From: Chitinophagales bacterium
Lineage (GTDB): Bacteria > Bacteroidota > Bacteroidia > Chitinophagales > UBA2359
Direction of reading: 5' to 3'
Length of the DNA stretch: 64,000 nucleotides
Assembly (NCBI GenBank): GCA_020636475.1
Contig: JACJXU010000002.1
Coordinates: forward strand, 211,501 to 275,500
Within the stretch, counting starts at the first letter, position 1; each line of letters starts with the position of its first letter. The translations under genes were made by a program, and so were the position numbers. The notes under the pieces are model-generated. The model had not been told where the DNA came from. It searched no databases and saw only the letters and a program-made list of their open reading frames with translations. Shown here piece by piece: positions 1 through 8,449 of the stretch.

Positions 1-1
1 T

Positions 2-1732
2 TGTTTAGACCCTTCATCGCCCATTTCTATTCCAAGTGATGATGCTACGGGTATTACGGTAAATCTTCCGGTAAATATTCCCAATCTTACTCCCTGTCAT
101 CAAATTGCCGATGTGAATTTTTGGGTGTATGCTACGCATGACGAAGTAGGCGATTTATTAGGTTATTTAAAACATCCCGACAATACCAATCGCTTGTTGT
201 TTCAACATCCGGGTCCCAATGACACAAGTTGCGGGGAAGCAGACTTATATGCTATTTTCAACGACGAAGCAACTTTAACCTATGCGGATTTCGACAATAT
301 GTGTAATAGTACACCTCCGGCAATAAATGGAACATTCCAGCCACTTAATTCTTTGAGTATTTTCGATGGAAAAGCACCCAATGGTACTTGGAAATTTAAT
401 ATCATTGACGATGTTTGGTGGGATTGGGGCGAACTGCAAAATACTTGTATTTATGTTCGTGTGGAATCAACCTGTTCTATATATTATGCCGATGCGGACA
501 ATGATGGCTACGGCACCGCACAAAGTCTTTGCTTGTGCGCGCCTTCCGGAATTTATACCGCTACGCAAACAGGTGATTGTGATGATAACAATGCCAATAT
601 TCATCCTTACGCACCCGAACTGTGTGATGGCTTGGATAACAACTGTAATGGCTTGATTGATGATGGCATTGAGCAACTGTACTACTTAGATGCTGATGGT
701 GATGGATTTGGTAATCCTAAATTTGTGATAAGTACTTGTAATCCGCCAGCCAATTTTGTTTTGGTAGCGGGTGATTGCGATGATACGAATGCCAATGTTA
801 ATCCCAATATGCCCGAAGTTTGCAATGGTATTGATGATAATTGTAACCTTACTACGGACGAAGGATTGACTACGGTGTATTATAAAGATAAAGACGGCGA
901 TGGTTATGGCGACCCTAATAATGCTATTGTAGGTTGCACTGCTCCGCCCCAATATGTTGCCAACGGCAATGACTGTGATGACGAAAATCCGAATATTAAT
1001 CCTGCTGCTTCGGAAATATGCAACGGTAAAGACGATAACTGTAACCTATCTATTGACGAAGGTATGACCGACACCGACAATGACGGCATTTGCGATAGCT
1101 TAGACAACTGTCCTGCTACGGCAAACGGCACGCAAGAAGATATTGATAGCGATGGAATAGGCGATATGTGTGACACGGAAAACCTGATTAGTTGCGAAGA
1201 TGTGTACATAGTAACCCTCACTTACGCCAACGGCGATGTACTTACTTACAGAGCCGCCGACCATATTGTTGCTTATAATCAAATTCAAAGCGGAGCGCAA
1301 ATTGTGTATGATGCCGGCGAATATATTGACCTGATGAACGGATTTACTGCCAACGAAGGTGCTGATTTCACGGCATTGATTAGTGGTTGTGTAGGTGTTG
1401 CGAAAAATGAAGATAACACAGACAATACCGAAAATATTGTAGAAATCAATAAATTGGAAGAAGATAACAACATTAATTTTGTAGCCTATCCTAATCCAGC
1501 CGCCGACAAGTTGAATATTGCTTTTAAAGTAGATACAGACGTACGCACAAACATTAGTCTTTACAATATGCAAGGGCAGCAACTGCAACAAATTTTCAAC
1601 CAAAAAGTACCTGCCAATTCACCTCAGAACATTAGTTTGGAACTTGGCGAAATTCCTTCGGGCGTGTATATACTACAACTTAGCACCACCGATGGAGAAA
1701 GTAAGTACATAAAAGTTGCCGTGCAGCGATAA
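2..1732 (+). CDS. T9SS-secreted multidomain protein, 5' end outside window
   Basis: The reading frame is open from base 2, so the N-terminus lies outside the window; 576 residues are visible. In order: a proprotein-convertase P-type beta domain (about residues 20-155, ending in a GTWKFNIIDD-like stretch); three MopE-type putative metal-binding repeats (about 160-330, each D-x-D-x-DGYG followed later by GDCDD and NC); a thrombospondin-3-like Asp-rich motif (about 357-390, DTDNDGICDSLDNCP); a short '3-coathanger'-like segment (about 418-460); and a type A T9SS sorting domain (about 495-576, starting YPNPAADKLNI, ending in a basic tail). It should be exported by the Sec and type IX systems to the cell surface or outside. 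The Asp-rich repeats suggest calcium binding. Any catalytic domain, often a protease when a P domain is present, would lie upstream and cannot be seen. Confidence 0.85.
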   Translation, partial: CLDPSSPISIPSDDATGITVNLPVNIPNLTPCHQIADVNFWVYATHDEVGDLLGYLKHPDNTNRLLFQHPGPNDTSCGEADLYAIFNDEATLTYADFDNMCNSTPPAINGTFQPLNSLSIFDGKAPNGTWKFNIIDDVWWDWGELQNTCIYVRVESTCSIYYADADNDGYGTAQSLCLCAPSGIYTATQTGDCDDNNANIHPYAPELCDGLDNNCNGLIDDGIEQLYYLDADGDGFGNPKFVISTCNPPANFVLVAGDCDDTNANVNPNMPEVCNGIDDNCNLTTDEGLTTVYYKDKDGDGYGDPNNAIVGCTAPPQYVANGNDCDDENPNINPAASEICNGKDDNCNLSIDEGMTDTDNDGICDSLDNCPATANGTQEDIDSDGIGDMCDTENLISCEDVYIVTLTYANGDVLTYRAADHIVAYNQIQSGAQIVYDAGEYIDLMNGFTANEGADFTALISGCVGVAKNEDNTDNTENIVEINKLEEDNNINFVAYPNPAADKLNIAFKVDTDVRTNISLYNMQGQQLQQIFNQKVPANSPQNISLELGEIPSGVYILQLSTTDGESKYIKVAVQR

Positions 1733-1760
1733 GTAATTATTTTTCTACGGCTAAAAAAAT

Positions 1761-1805
1761 AAATTCCAGCAAGTGTTCAAATTTTTTCTGCTTGCGGGAA
1801 TTTTT
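1761..1805 (+). terminator. Rho-independent-like terminator after the T9SS cargo gene
   Basis: An imperfect hairpin has arms AAATTCC-AGCAAG (1761-1773) and CTTGC-GGGAATTT (1791-1803), and the right arm runs into a short T tract. It lies 28 nt after the stop codon at 1732. Confidence 0.55.
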
Positions 1806-1906
1806 AGGTTAAAAAAAAGTGAAAATCTTCATTTATATTGAACTTATTTGCGGCTTTTTGTTTTATTCTAGTAAACTGTTGTATCATATAAAAAAATTAT
1901 AAACTT

Positions 1907-2239
1907 ATGAAAGTTAAACATGCTGCATATTTGTTTTCTGGAATTATTTTAGGTGGCGTTACTGCTTTATTGTTGGCCCCTGAAAAAGGTTCTAAAACAC
2001 GCAAAAAATTAAAAAAACAAGCCTTAGACATTCAACAAGAACTTCAGCACCAAGCCGATAAAGGAATGGTGAAATTGAATGAAATGAAAGAAGTAGGCAT
2101 GAAAAACATCAACGAACTACGCGACAAAGGCATGAAAACCATTAACGAAATGAAAACCGCTGCCGAAGAATTGATGGAAAACACTGCCAAAAAGGTAAAT
2201 AACAAAACCAAAGAAGAAATAGAAGAATACGACTACTAA
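1907..2239 (+). CDS. YtxH domain-containing small membrane protein
   Basis: 110 residues. An N-terminal hydrophobic segment (about residues 8-25, rich in Gly, Ala and Leu, ending LLLAPEKGSKTR) is followed by a long Lys/Glu-rich helix with repeated 'NE(M/L)' heptad-like units. This is the usual form of YtxH/gas-vesicle-like proteins: one membrane anchor plus a cytoplasmic coiled coil. Members are often stress-related, but no biochemical role is established. It is a single-gene unit between two terminator hairpins. Confidence 0.8.
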   Translation: MKVKHAAYLFSGIILGGVTALLLAPEKGSKTRKKLKKQALDIQQELQHQADKGMVKLNEMKEVGMKNINELRDKGMKTINEMKTAAEELMENTAKKVNNKTKEEIEEYDY

Positions 2240-2281
2240 TTCTTAGTTTCGAGCCTTTTAGTATTAAGAAAAATAAAATGC

Positions 2282-2321
2282 AAGGAATACAAGTGCCGCA
2301 AGATGCTTGTGTTCCTTTTTT
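2282..2321 (+). terminator. Terminator after the YtxH gene
   Basis: The stem AAGGAATACAAG (2282-2293) pairs with CTTGTGTTCCTT (2306-2317) with one G-U pair. A T run follows to 2321. Confidence 0.6.
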
Positions 2322-2449
2322 GTAATTACACGATTTATAAAAATTGGGTGCATAACTGTAAAAATATCCCTTTTTCGAGCATTAATCCTAAAATTATAGA
2401 ATATTGCGTATTTTCGGGCAAGTAAAAAATACAACCAAAGGTATTTGCT

Positions 2450-3235
2450 ATGAACGAAGTAAAAATAAAAACAATGGCAGAAATGGCTGCCGAAGGTATT
2501 CAGCCCGAAGTAGTATTTTGGGTAGGCTGCGCCGGAAGTTTCGACCAGCGCGCCCAAGCCGTAACCAAAGCGATGGTGCGTATTCTCAACCGCCTAAACA
2601 TTAGTTTTGCCATTTTGGGCGAAGAAGAATCTTGTACCGGCGACCCTGCACGCCGCGCAGGCAACGAGTTTTTATTTCAAATGCAGGCTGCCATGAACAT
2701 TCAAACCCTCAACGCCTACGAGGTGAAAAAAATTATCACCGCCTGTCCGCACTGTTTCAATACGCTAAAAAACGAATATCCCGAATTGGGTGGCAAATAC
2801 GAAGTAATTCACCACAGCGTATATCTGCAACAACTCATCAATGCCGGAAAAATAAGCCTCAAAGGCGGCGGCACTTTCCAAGGCAAGCGCATTACCTATC
2901 ACGACAGTTGCTATCTCGGCAGAGCCAACGACATTTACGAAGCTCCGCGCCAAGTATTAGAAGCATTAGATGCTCAATTGGTAGAAATGAAACGCAGCCG
3001 CAGCAACGGTTTATGCTGTGGAGCCGGCGGGGCGCAGATGTTTAAAGAAGACGAAAAAGGCAACTTGCGCATTAACCAAGAACGCACCAAAGATATACTC
3101 GAAGCCGATGCCGAAATAGTCGCCGTAGCTTGCCCGTTTTGCAACACCATGCTCTCCGATGGCATAAAAGAACAAGAAAAGCAGGAGCAAATAAAAGTGT
3201 TGGATATTGCCGAATTGATAGAAAAGGCGCAATAA
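2450..3235 (+). CDS. (Fe-S)-binding CCG-domain protein (HdrB/LutA-like)
   Basis: 261 residues with two cysteine-rich CCG-type modules. The first has WVGCAGSF, ESCTGD and ACPHC; the second has HDSCYLGR, GLCCGAGG and VACPFC. Such modules bind iron-sulfur clusters in heterodisulfide reductase B, lactate-utilisation LutA and GlpC. In the first module the central CC is reduced to a single Cys, so one cluster may be non-canonical. Bacteroidota usually carry this protein beside a larger ferredoxin-type partner. No partner is visible here; the neighbour is coaE, whose ATG lies 15 nt downstream. It is probably a subunit of a cytoplasmic electron-transfer complex with unknown substrate. Confidence 0.8.
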   Translation: MNEVKIKTMAEMAAEGIQPEVVFWVGCAGSFDQRAQAVTKAMVRILNRLNISFAILGEEESCTGDPARRAGNEFLFQMQAAMNIQTLNAYEVKKIITACPHCFNTLKNEYPELGGKYEVIHHSVYLQQLINAGKISLKGGGTFQGKRITYHDSCYLGRANDIYEAPRQVLEALDAQLVEMKRSRSNGLCCGAGGAQMFKEDEKGNLRINQERTKDILEADAEIVAVACPFCNTMLSDGIKEQEKQEQIKVLDIAELIEKAQ

Positions 3236-3250
3236 TTTAGCTTGCGAAAA

Positions 3251-3841
3251 ATGCAAAAAATTGGTATCACCGGAGGTATAGGAAGCGGCAAAAGTATTGT
3301 TTGCAAGTTGTTTGCTTTGTTGGAAATTCCTATCTATTACGCCGATGCGCGGGCAAAATACTTGATGCAGGAAGATAAAACAGTAAAAAAACAGCTCATT
3401 GAAACATTTGGAAGAGAAATTTTTTCGCCCAATGATACCTTAAACCGACAACTCCTCGCCCAAAAAGTGTTTAACAACCCACTCGAACTCCAAAAACTCA
3501 ACAATATCGTTCACCCCGCCGTGAAGCGAGATTCCGAACAATGGTTTGCACATTTGCCTAAAAATACACCTTACGCACTAAAAGAAGCCGCTCTTATTTT
3601 TGAAGCCAAAATAGAAAATCAGTTCGATAAAATAATAGTTGTAACGGCACCGCAAAAGTTGCGCATTGCCCGCGTGCAACAGCGCGATAATCTTAGCATA
3701 GCGCAAATAAAAGCCCGTATGCGGCAGCAATTATCCGAAAAATACAAGATACAACAGGCAGATTTTGTAATTTACAACAACGAAAAAAAAGCCCTTATCC
3801 CGCAAGTAATGGCACTGCACCAAGAGTTGCTGGGATTTTAA
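3251..3841 (+). CDS. coaE: Dephospho-CoA kinase
   Basis: 196 residues. CoaE phosphorylates the 3'-OH of the ribose of dephospho-CoA, the last step of coenzyme A synthesis. The P-loop is at the extreme N-terminus (IGITGGIGSGKS), followed by the family's PIYYADARAK and NIVHPAV motifs. I chose the ATG at 3251 because the protein then starts two residues before the conserved IGITGGIG strand; a TTG at 3242 would add three residues. It sits 15 nt after the Fe-S gene and may be cotranscribed with it. Confidence 0.95.
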   Translation: MQKIGITGGIGSGKSIVCKLFALLEIPIYYADARAKYLMQEDKTVKKQLIETFGREIFSPNDTLNRQLLAQKVFNNPLELQKLNNIVHPAVKRDSEQWFAHLPKNTPYALKEAALIFEAKIENQFDKIIVVTAPQKLRIARVQQRDNLSIAQIKARMRQQLSEKYKIQQADFVIYNNEKKALIPQVMALHQELLGF

Positions 3842-3901
3842 AGATTATATGTATTTGTGTATAAAATGGTGTAAGAATAAAAGTTATGGGTGTTTTTTAG
3901 T

Positions 3902-3952
3902 TAAAAAATCCTTCTAAAAAATCCTTCTAAAAAATCCTTCTAAAAAATACTT
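3902..3952. repeat. 13-bp tandem repeat, about 3.9 copies
   Basis: The unit TAAAAAATCCTTC occurs at 3902-3914, 3915-3927 and 3928-3940, then as a diverged partial copy (TAAAAAATACTT) at 3941-3952. It is noncoding and marks the left edge of the accessory patch downstream of coaE. Confidence 0.9.
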
Positions 3953-4030
3953 GATACTGAGATAATTGGAGGAGATAAACTTACGGCTGGAAAGGATGAA
4001 ATTAATAAAAGAAAGATTAGAATTTTTTAA
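3950..4030 (+). pseudogene. Possible relic of a toxin C-terminus
   Basis: A short frame ending at 4030 reads IGGDKLTAGKDEINKRKIR and then FF-type residues. It starts directly after a stop in the tandem repeat and has no start codon. Its place, just upstream of putative immunity genes, and its Lys-rich end suggest the tail of a polymorphic toxin. This is weak: only about 26 codons are readable. Confidence 0.2.
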
Positions 4031-4053
4031 TAATGAATTAATTCGTTTAAATT

Positions 4054-4317
4054 ATGAAAGATAAAATAAAAGTATTGGATTATTTTCAAATAAATCCCAA
4101 TACTTTAATAATATTTATTGTTGAATTTATTGATAATATTTATTTAATAGACGATAAATTTGAATATGCAAAAGATAGTTTAATTTTTAGACTAAAAGGG
4201 ATAGGTTTAGAAAATGCTTACGAGAGTGAAACTAAAACAATTCTCGTTGAATTATTAACAGAAAATAGTAATATAAAAGACTATGTGGGAAAAATATTCT
4301 CTAAAGTAAGTGAATAA
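4054..4317 (+). CDS. Small hypothetical protein, possible immunity protein
   Basis: 87 residues, not recognised with certainty. The pattern is a run of short beta strands (KVLDYFQI, LIIFIVEF, IYLIDDKF, LIFRLKGIGLE, TILVELL). The order resembles an EF-Tu domain-2-like barrel, where a 'GD' turn precedes an 'IKGIE' strand. This is a visual resemblance only. The gene is very AT-rich and is followed 18 nt later by a SUKH-type immunity gene, so an immunity role is plausible. Confidence 0.5.
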   Translation: MKDKIKVLDYFQINPNTLIIFIVEFIDNIYLIDDKFEYAKDSLIFRLKGIGLENAYESETKTILVELLTENSNIKDYVGKIFSKVSE

Positions 4318-4335
4318 CAAAATTAGAGTAAAATT

Positions 4336-4845
4336 ATGACATTACAAGAAAAAATAGCGTATATAGGACAAGATAAATTTGTGAAATTTACCAATACAGA
4401 TGATTTTCCTCAATTATCTAAAAAGCTAAGAACATTTTTAAAAGAAGTTGGAATCTACAGTAACCGCAAGGGTTATCCATACTTAATATCTGATGGTAAA
4501 CTTATTGAATTTGATAAAAACTTAATACAATTTGGCAAAAGCCATATAATGGAAAATCCTTTTTGCATAGATATTTCAAAAAATGAACAAATTGTTGGAT
4601 ACGACTTAAAAGATAAATCAATAGATATAATAAACTCATCAATAGAAAATTATATTGAATGTTTATACATTACCTATTATTTTTCAAGAGAGTATGAAGG
4701 AAATGAAAAATACGGGCCTTATTATAAGAATCATAAAAAATATGCAAAAGAACTTTTGAAAATGTATAAAAAAATAGAACCTAACGCAATGGAATTACCC
4801 ACGTGGGGTGGATTAATTGAAGAAATGGAATCCGGTGTTCTTTAA
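4336..4845 (+). CDS. SUKH-4-like immunity protein
   Basis: 169 residues. The order of features fits SUKH superfamily immunity proteins, which neutralise toxins of polymorphic or contact-dependent systems: an N-terminal 'L..VGI' segment, a central FGKSHIM...FCIDIS region, an IINSSIENYIECLY stretch (the SUKH 'NSS...F' motif), and a C-terminal acidic helix ending GGLIEEMESGVL. No cognate toxin gene is in the window, so it may be an orphan immunity gene protecting against kin or competitor toxins. It is clearly more AT-rich than flanking coaE and the PorE-like gene. Confidence 0.65.
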   Translation: MTLQEKIAYIGQDKFVKFTNTDDFPQLSKKLRTFLKEVGIYSNRKGYPYLISDGKLIEFDKNLIQFGKSHIMENPFCIDISKNEQIVGYDLKDKSIDIINSSIENYIECLYITYYFSREYEGNEKYGPYYKNHKKYAKELLKMYKKIEPNAMELPTWGGLIEEMESGVL

Positions 4846-4859
4846 ATTGTTTAAAAGAA

Positions 4860-5081
4860 ATGAGAAAAGAACTTTTAAAACATAATTGGGACTTCATTTT
4901 ATATGAAGAAAATGGGATTAAGATATTTCGTGTAGTTTTTTATCAAAGTTTTACCGATACATCACGAGATTTCAAACTTCAAGGCGAAGAACTTGATTAT
5001 GGCTTTGAAGAACTAAAAGCTTTGGCGGAGGATATTCGCAAAAACTATGAAAATTACAAAGACCGAGAAATGAAATATTAA
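4860..5081 (+). CDS. Small hypothetical protein in immunity-gene patch
   Basis: 73 residues beginning 14 nt after the SUKH gene. It is predicted alpha/beta with a strongly acidic and aromatic centre (VVFYQSFTDTSRDF) and a C-terminal helix rich in Glu, Lys and Asn. I do not recognise a named family. Small size, spacing and AT-rich composition suggest one operon with the two preceding genes. Confidence 0.55.
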   Translation: MRKELLKHNWDFILYEENGIKIFRVVFYQSFTDTSRDFKLQGEELDYGFEELKALAEDIRKNYENYKDREMKY

Positions 5082-5100
5082 CCGATTCGGTAAAATCTAA

Positions 5101-5259
5101 ATGGCTGTAAACAAAAATAATATGGCATTAAGAATAATAGAAAAAGATTTAGAACTTGTAGGTATAGATAGTGGTCTTCCTTTCCCAATTTTTACCCTAA
5201 AAAAACCATTTAACAACTTATTACACGAAAACTATATAATATTTAAGGCTGTTTTATAG
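5101..5259 (+). CDS. Very short ORF, probable gene fragment
   Basis: 52 codons from an ATG at 5101, or from a second ATG at 5122. The product contains an IDSGLPFPIFTLKKPF stretch and ends abruptly in a hydrophobic tail. It may be a truncated member of the same immunity-like group. The -7 box for the next gene overlaps its stop codon. Confidence 0.3.
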   Translation: MAVNKNNMALRIIEKDLELVGIDSGLPFPIFTLKKPFNNLLHENYIIFKAVL

Positions 5260-5264
5260 TTTTG
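5257..5264 (+). promoter_or_regulatory. Bacteroidota -7 box for the PorE-like gene
   Basis: TAGTTTTG matches the Bacteroidota consensus TAnnTTTG exactly. It lies 23 nt before the start codon of the following gene; no clear upstream TTG is visible at the usual spacing. Confidence 0.5.
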
Positions 5265-5287
5265 CATAAAGTATTCGAAACAATTTT

Positions 5288-7357
5288 ATGAAGAAGTATC
5301 ACAAGTTTGTTGGTTTGGGTTGGATAGTAGGTAGCGTATTTTTACTTTTAAATATATCTGCTTGCAAATTACTCATGGAAAATGTAACCGCCGAGTCCGC
5401 ATTTGCTTCCAAACAATATACCGTAGCGGCGGGATTGCTGCAAACCGAATTTAATAAAGAAGAAGATGTAGTAAAAAAAGCAGCGATTGCCGAAAAAATA
5501 GGCGATGCCTATCGTTTTTCCAATACAATGGACAAAGCAGAAACTTGGTACGCGCTGGCAAAAGACCACAGTCAAAATCCCGAAATTTTGTACAAATACG
5601 GTTTAGCCCTCAAAGCCAATGGCAATTACCAGCAAGCCTACGAAATATTCAAAGAATACGCCCTTAACAATCCAATTGACCGTCCGCGCGCCAAAATTCA
5701 AATGATTTCGTGCAATGATGCCCAAACTTGGCTGCAAAATCCGCAAAACGTGGAACTCGTGCCTGTGAGTAGCCTAAACTCTTCCGCCTCCGACTACAGT
5801 GCCACCCCTTGGGGACAAAAGCAAATCGTTATCACTTCGGCGCGCAAAGAAGCTACGGGCGAAGCTATGTATGGCTGGACGGGCGAAAAACACACCGATT
5901 TGTTTGTAGCACAAGTCAATGAAAACGGTACTTTTGCTACGCCAATGCCTTTCGATGCAAATATCAATACGCCTTACAACGAAGGCACGGCGACATTTTC
6001 TGCCAACGGCAAAGAAATATATTTTACCCATTGTGGCGAAGCCGACCAGCAAGACGATTTTTGCCACATTTATTATGCGCGTCAAAACGCGGACGGAAAC
6101 TGGGAAACGCCCCAAATACTGCAACTTTTTGAAACAGACACCATTAATGCCGGACAAGCATTTTTAACCAATGATGGCAACTATTTGTACTTTGCCGCCG
6201 ATGCGCCCGACAGTTTTGGCGATAAAGATTTGTATCTAGCACAAAAGCAAAACGATGGCACTTGGTCTTATCCGCGCAATTTGGGTCCTGAAATAAATAC
6301 CGAAGCCTACGAAGGTTTTCCGTTTATAGATTTGGATGGCAACTTATATTTTGCTTCGGCGGGACACGCGGGAATGGGCGGTTTGGATATTTACAAAGCA
6401 AGTTTTGAGGGGAAAAAATTTACCAATGTAGAAAATTTGCAAGCTCCGCTAAATTCCGAAGCAGACGATTTTGCGTATATACAACTTCCGTACATTACGC
6501 CCAATCTCCTCGAAAAAAATGCCGAAGCAATGGGTTATTTTTCCTCCAGTCGCAATGGAGGTAAAGGCAATGACGATATTTACCAATTTGTGTGGTATCC
6601 GCCCGACACAACCAAAGTGGAAGTGCCGGATACTACTTTAGTTGTAGAAAATCCAAACGATTCTGTACCACTTTTGGCAAAAATTCCTTATTTGCAAATA
6701 CAAGTTCTATATAAAAAATACCAAAATCCCGATGATGCCAAAAGTGTTTACTTGGGCAATGTACCTTTAGAAGGTGCGGCAGTTTCTGTGTTGGGATTAA
6801 GTTTGGAAAGCAATATAAACAAGCGTTTGGTGAGCAATGCGCAAGGTTTGGTGCTGTTGGAAGTGGAGGCGAACAACGAATACCGTATTTTTGCCGAATC
6901 TCCCGGATTTTTCAATCAATCTATCATTACCAAAACCGCCGCCGCCGATACCACCAAAGTAAGTGTAGTATTAGAGCCGATTTTCAAACAACAGGAAATT
7001 GTTATTCCCAATATTTACTACGATTTAGACAAGTCGGATATTCGGGCGGATGCGCGTCCTATTTTGGATAATTTGGCGCAAATTCTTAGGGACAATCCGA
7101 ATGTAATTGTGGAATTTGGTTCGCACACCGACTCGCGTGGCACCGATGCCTACAATATGAAACTCTCGCAAGCGCGTGCGCAAGCAGTAGTAGATTATTT
7201 GGCGAAGAAAAATATTGACACACGCAGAATGCAGGCACGCGGCTACGGCGAAACAAAACTAATAAACGAATGTGCCAACAATGTGCCTTGCACCGAAGAG
7301 CAACACCAAGAAAACAGACGCACCACTTTTAAGGTGATTGGGGATAATTTTAAGTAA
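5288..7357 (+). CDS. PorE-like OmpA lipoprotein with TPR and PD40 propeller
   Basis: 689 residues. A signal peptide ends in a lipobox (NISAC, Cys26). TPR-like helices (about 30-140) are followed by a PD40/WD40-like propeller (about 160-430, with blade motifs such as IYFTHCG, LYFAADAPDSFGDKDLY and YFSSSRNGGKGNDDIY), a carboxypeptidase-regulatory-like beta domain (about 470-570), and a C-terminal OmpA domain (about 580-689) with the peptidoglycan-binding signature HTDSRGTDAYN...R. This layout is that of PorE, which links the T9SS to peptidoglycan. The window has several T9SS substrates, so that role is plausible, but similar proteins exist in multiple copies per genome. A second relative at 56953 has a different C-terminal anchor. 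Confidence 0.8.
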   Translation: MKKYHKFVGLGWIVGSVFLLLNISACKLLMENVTAESAFASKQYTVAAGLLQTEFNKEEDVVKKAAIAEKIGDAYRFSNTMDKAETWYALAKDHSQNPEILYKYGLALKANGNYQQAYEIFKEYALNNPIDRPRAKIQMISCNDAQTWLQNPQNVELVPVSSLNSSASDYSATPWGQKQIVITSARKEATGEAMYGWTGEKHTDLFVAQVNENGTFATPMPFDANINTPYNEGTATFSANGKEIYFTHCGEADQQDDFCHIYYARQNADGNWETPQILQLFETDTINAGQAFLTNDGNYLYFAADAPDSFGDKDLYLAQKQNDGTWSYPRNLGPEINTEAYEGFPFIDLDGNLYFASAGHAGMGGLDIYKASFEGKKFTNVENLQAPLNSEADDFAYIQLPYITPNLLEKNAEAMGYFSSSRNGGKGNDDIYQFVWYPPDTTKVEVPDTTLVVENPNDSVPLLAKIPYLQIQVLYKKYQNPDDAKSVYLGNVPLEGAAVSVLGLSLESNINKRLVSNAQGLVLLEVEANNEYRIFAESPGFFNQSIITKTAAADTTKVSVVLEPIFKQQEIVIPNIYYDLDKSDIRADARPILDNLAQILRDNPNVIVEFGSHTDSRGTDAYNMKLSQARAQAVVDYLAKKNIDTRRMQARGYGETKLINECANNVPCTEEQHQENRRTTFKVIGDNFK

Positions 7358-7379
7358 AAATGAGGCGTTTAGGTTTCGT

Positions 7380-7405
7380 TATTTATGCGCAATAATTCAG
7401 TAATT
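7380..7405. repeat. 26-bp direct repeat, left copy (3' end of a PIN gene)
   Basis: These 26 bases match 8450-8475 with one mismatch. On the minus strand they encode ITELLRINN. This copy continues through Glu-Thr to a stop codon at 7371-7369, which is the natural end of a DUF3368/PIN gene. Together the copies bracket the zincin gene. Confidence 0.85.
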
Positions 7406-7410
7406 TGAAA

Positions 7411-8175
7411 ATGAGAAATCCTACAAGAAGAAATAGAAATATAGGAACCAAGAAACAAGGATACGGACAGGATAATGAACTGACGATACCTGAACCCGTT
7501 ATTACATTGAAGTCTTTTTATGAACGTCATGGCAACTATAAAAAAGAAAAACGAATTATTAACGGACACGAATTCATATTAGTTACAGAGCAGACAAGAG
7601 AAACTTCAAAACATGCTTGCACAATTGATGATATTGAAAAGATGATAAGTAATATTCCGGTAAAAGATTATGGCAAACTAAAATTTATCATTCTTAGACA
7701 ACCAAAAAGGAAAGAAGAAAATCTTTCGTCGGTTTGGGGAAGATTAGTTTACTCTTACGAATTTGAAGATAATTATTTCCCTGCAATAATTATTGAAGCG
7801 AATGATTATTCAAAGTCTTTTAAATGGTCAAAAAAACTTTCACCAGATACGCAAGACGAGTTAGAAAGACTTCGGAAAGATGGACACAATATAATTGAAG
7901 AAAAACGCTATTTCACTGCTGAGTATAAAATTGAAAATGTAAGGCAAACTCAACTATATAGAACGCTACTTCACGAATTTGGACATTATGTTCACTACTT
8001 GGAGTTTGTTGAGCGACCAGGAACGGAAAATGAAGAATTTGAAGAATGGGAAAAAAGAAGAGATGACTACTTTAAATTATCAACAGCAGATAAGGAAAAA
8101 TTTGCTCACAAATATGCGGATAACTTAAAAAAGGAATTAACAGAAAAAGGAGTTATACCATTTGAAAAAATTTAA
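7411..8175 (+). CDS. Zincin-like putative metalloprotease
   Basis: 254 residues from the ATG at 7411. The key feature is HEFGH at residues 188-192 inside TLLHEFGHYVHYLEF, the HExxH zinc motif of gluzincin/metzincin-like peptidases, followed by acidic residues that could supply the third ligand. The N-terminus is basic and Arg/Asn-rich with no signal peptide, so the protein should be cytoplasmic. The family was not identified further. The gene lies between two 26-bp direct repeats derived from a PIN toxin gene, so it is probably inserted cargo. Its start region overlaps the left repeat flank. Confidence 0.65.
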   Translation: MRNPTRRNRNIGTKKQGYGQDNELTIPEPVITLKSFYERHGNYKKEKRIINGHEFILVTEQTRETSKHACTIDDIEKMISNIPVKDYGKLKFIILRQPKRKEENLSSVWGRLVYSYEFEDNYFPAIIIEANDYSKSFKWSKKLSPDTQDELERLRKDGHNIIEEKRYFTAEYKIENVRQTQLYRTLLHEFGHYVHYLEFVERPGTENEEFEEWEKRRDDYFKLSTADKEKFAHKYADNLKKELTEKGVIPFEKI

Positions 8176-8283
8176 AGCTAAAAACAATGTATGATAATTA
8201 TTACGTATGGTGAAAATTAAAAAACTAAAGTTAACTGTTTCCCAATTTTATAGCTTTAAGGTCATTATCGTGCAGTTTTAGTA

Positions 8284-8449
8284 TTAGCAAAAGGCTTGAA
8301 AAAAGTGTCGTTTCTTTTGCTTCGTTTTCTTTGGACAAGCAAAGAAAATGAAGAAGCCCTAAGTATATTTATGCCCCCAAAGTTGCGGAGAAGATACTTA
8401 CACTTAATAATACCTAAACCGATACACAATTTTCGTGCAATTTTGATAT
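8284..8449. repeat. Dispersed hairpin repeat, copy 1
   Basis: About 150 bp resembling 11201-11383. The shared core (about 8300-8365) holds a 14-bp stem, CTTCGTTTTCTTTG / CAAAGAAAATGAAG, with loop GACAAG, then GCCCTAAGTATA. A second shared block is TAATACCTAAACC near 8408-8420. The middle is diverged. The left end of this copy lacks the terminal inverted repeat seen in copy 2. Noncoding. Confidence 0.8.

Noticed and set aside
3242..3250. TTG start for coaE
   Set aside because: It adds three residues not expected before the conserved N-terminal strand; the ATG at 3251 fits the family.
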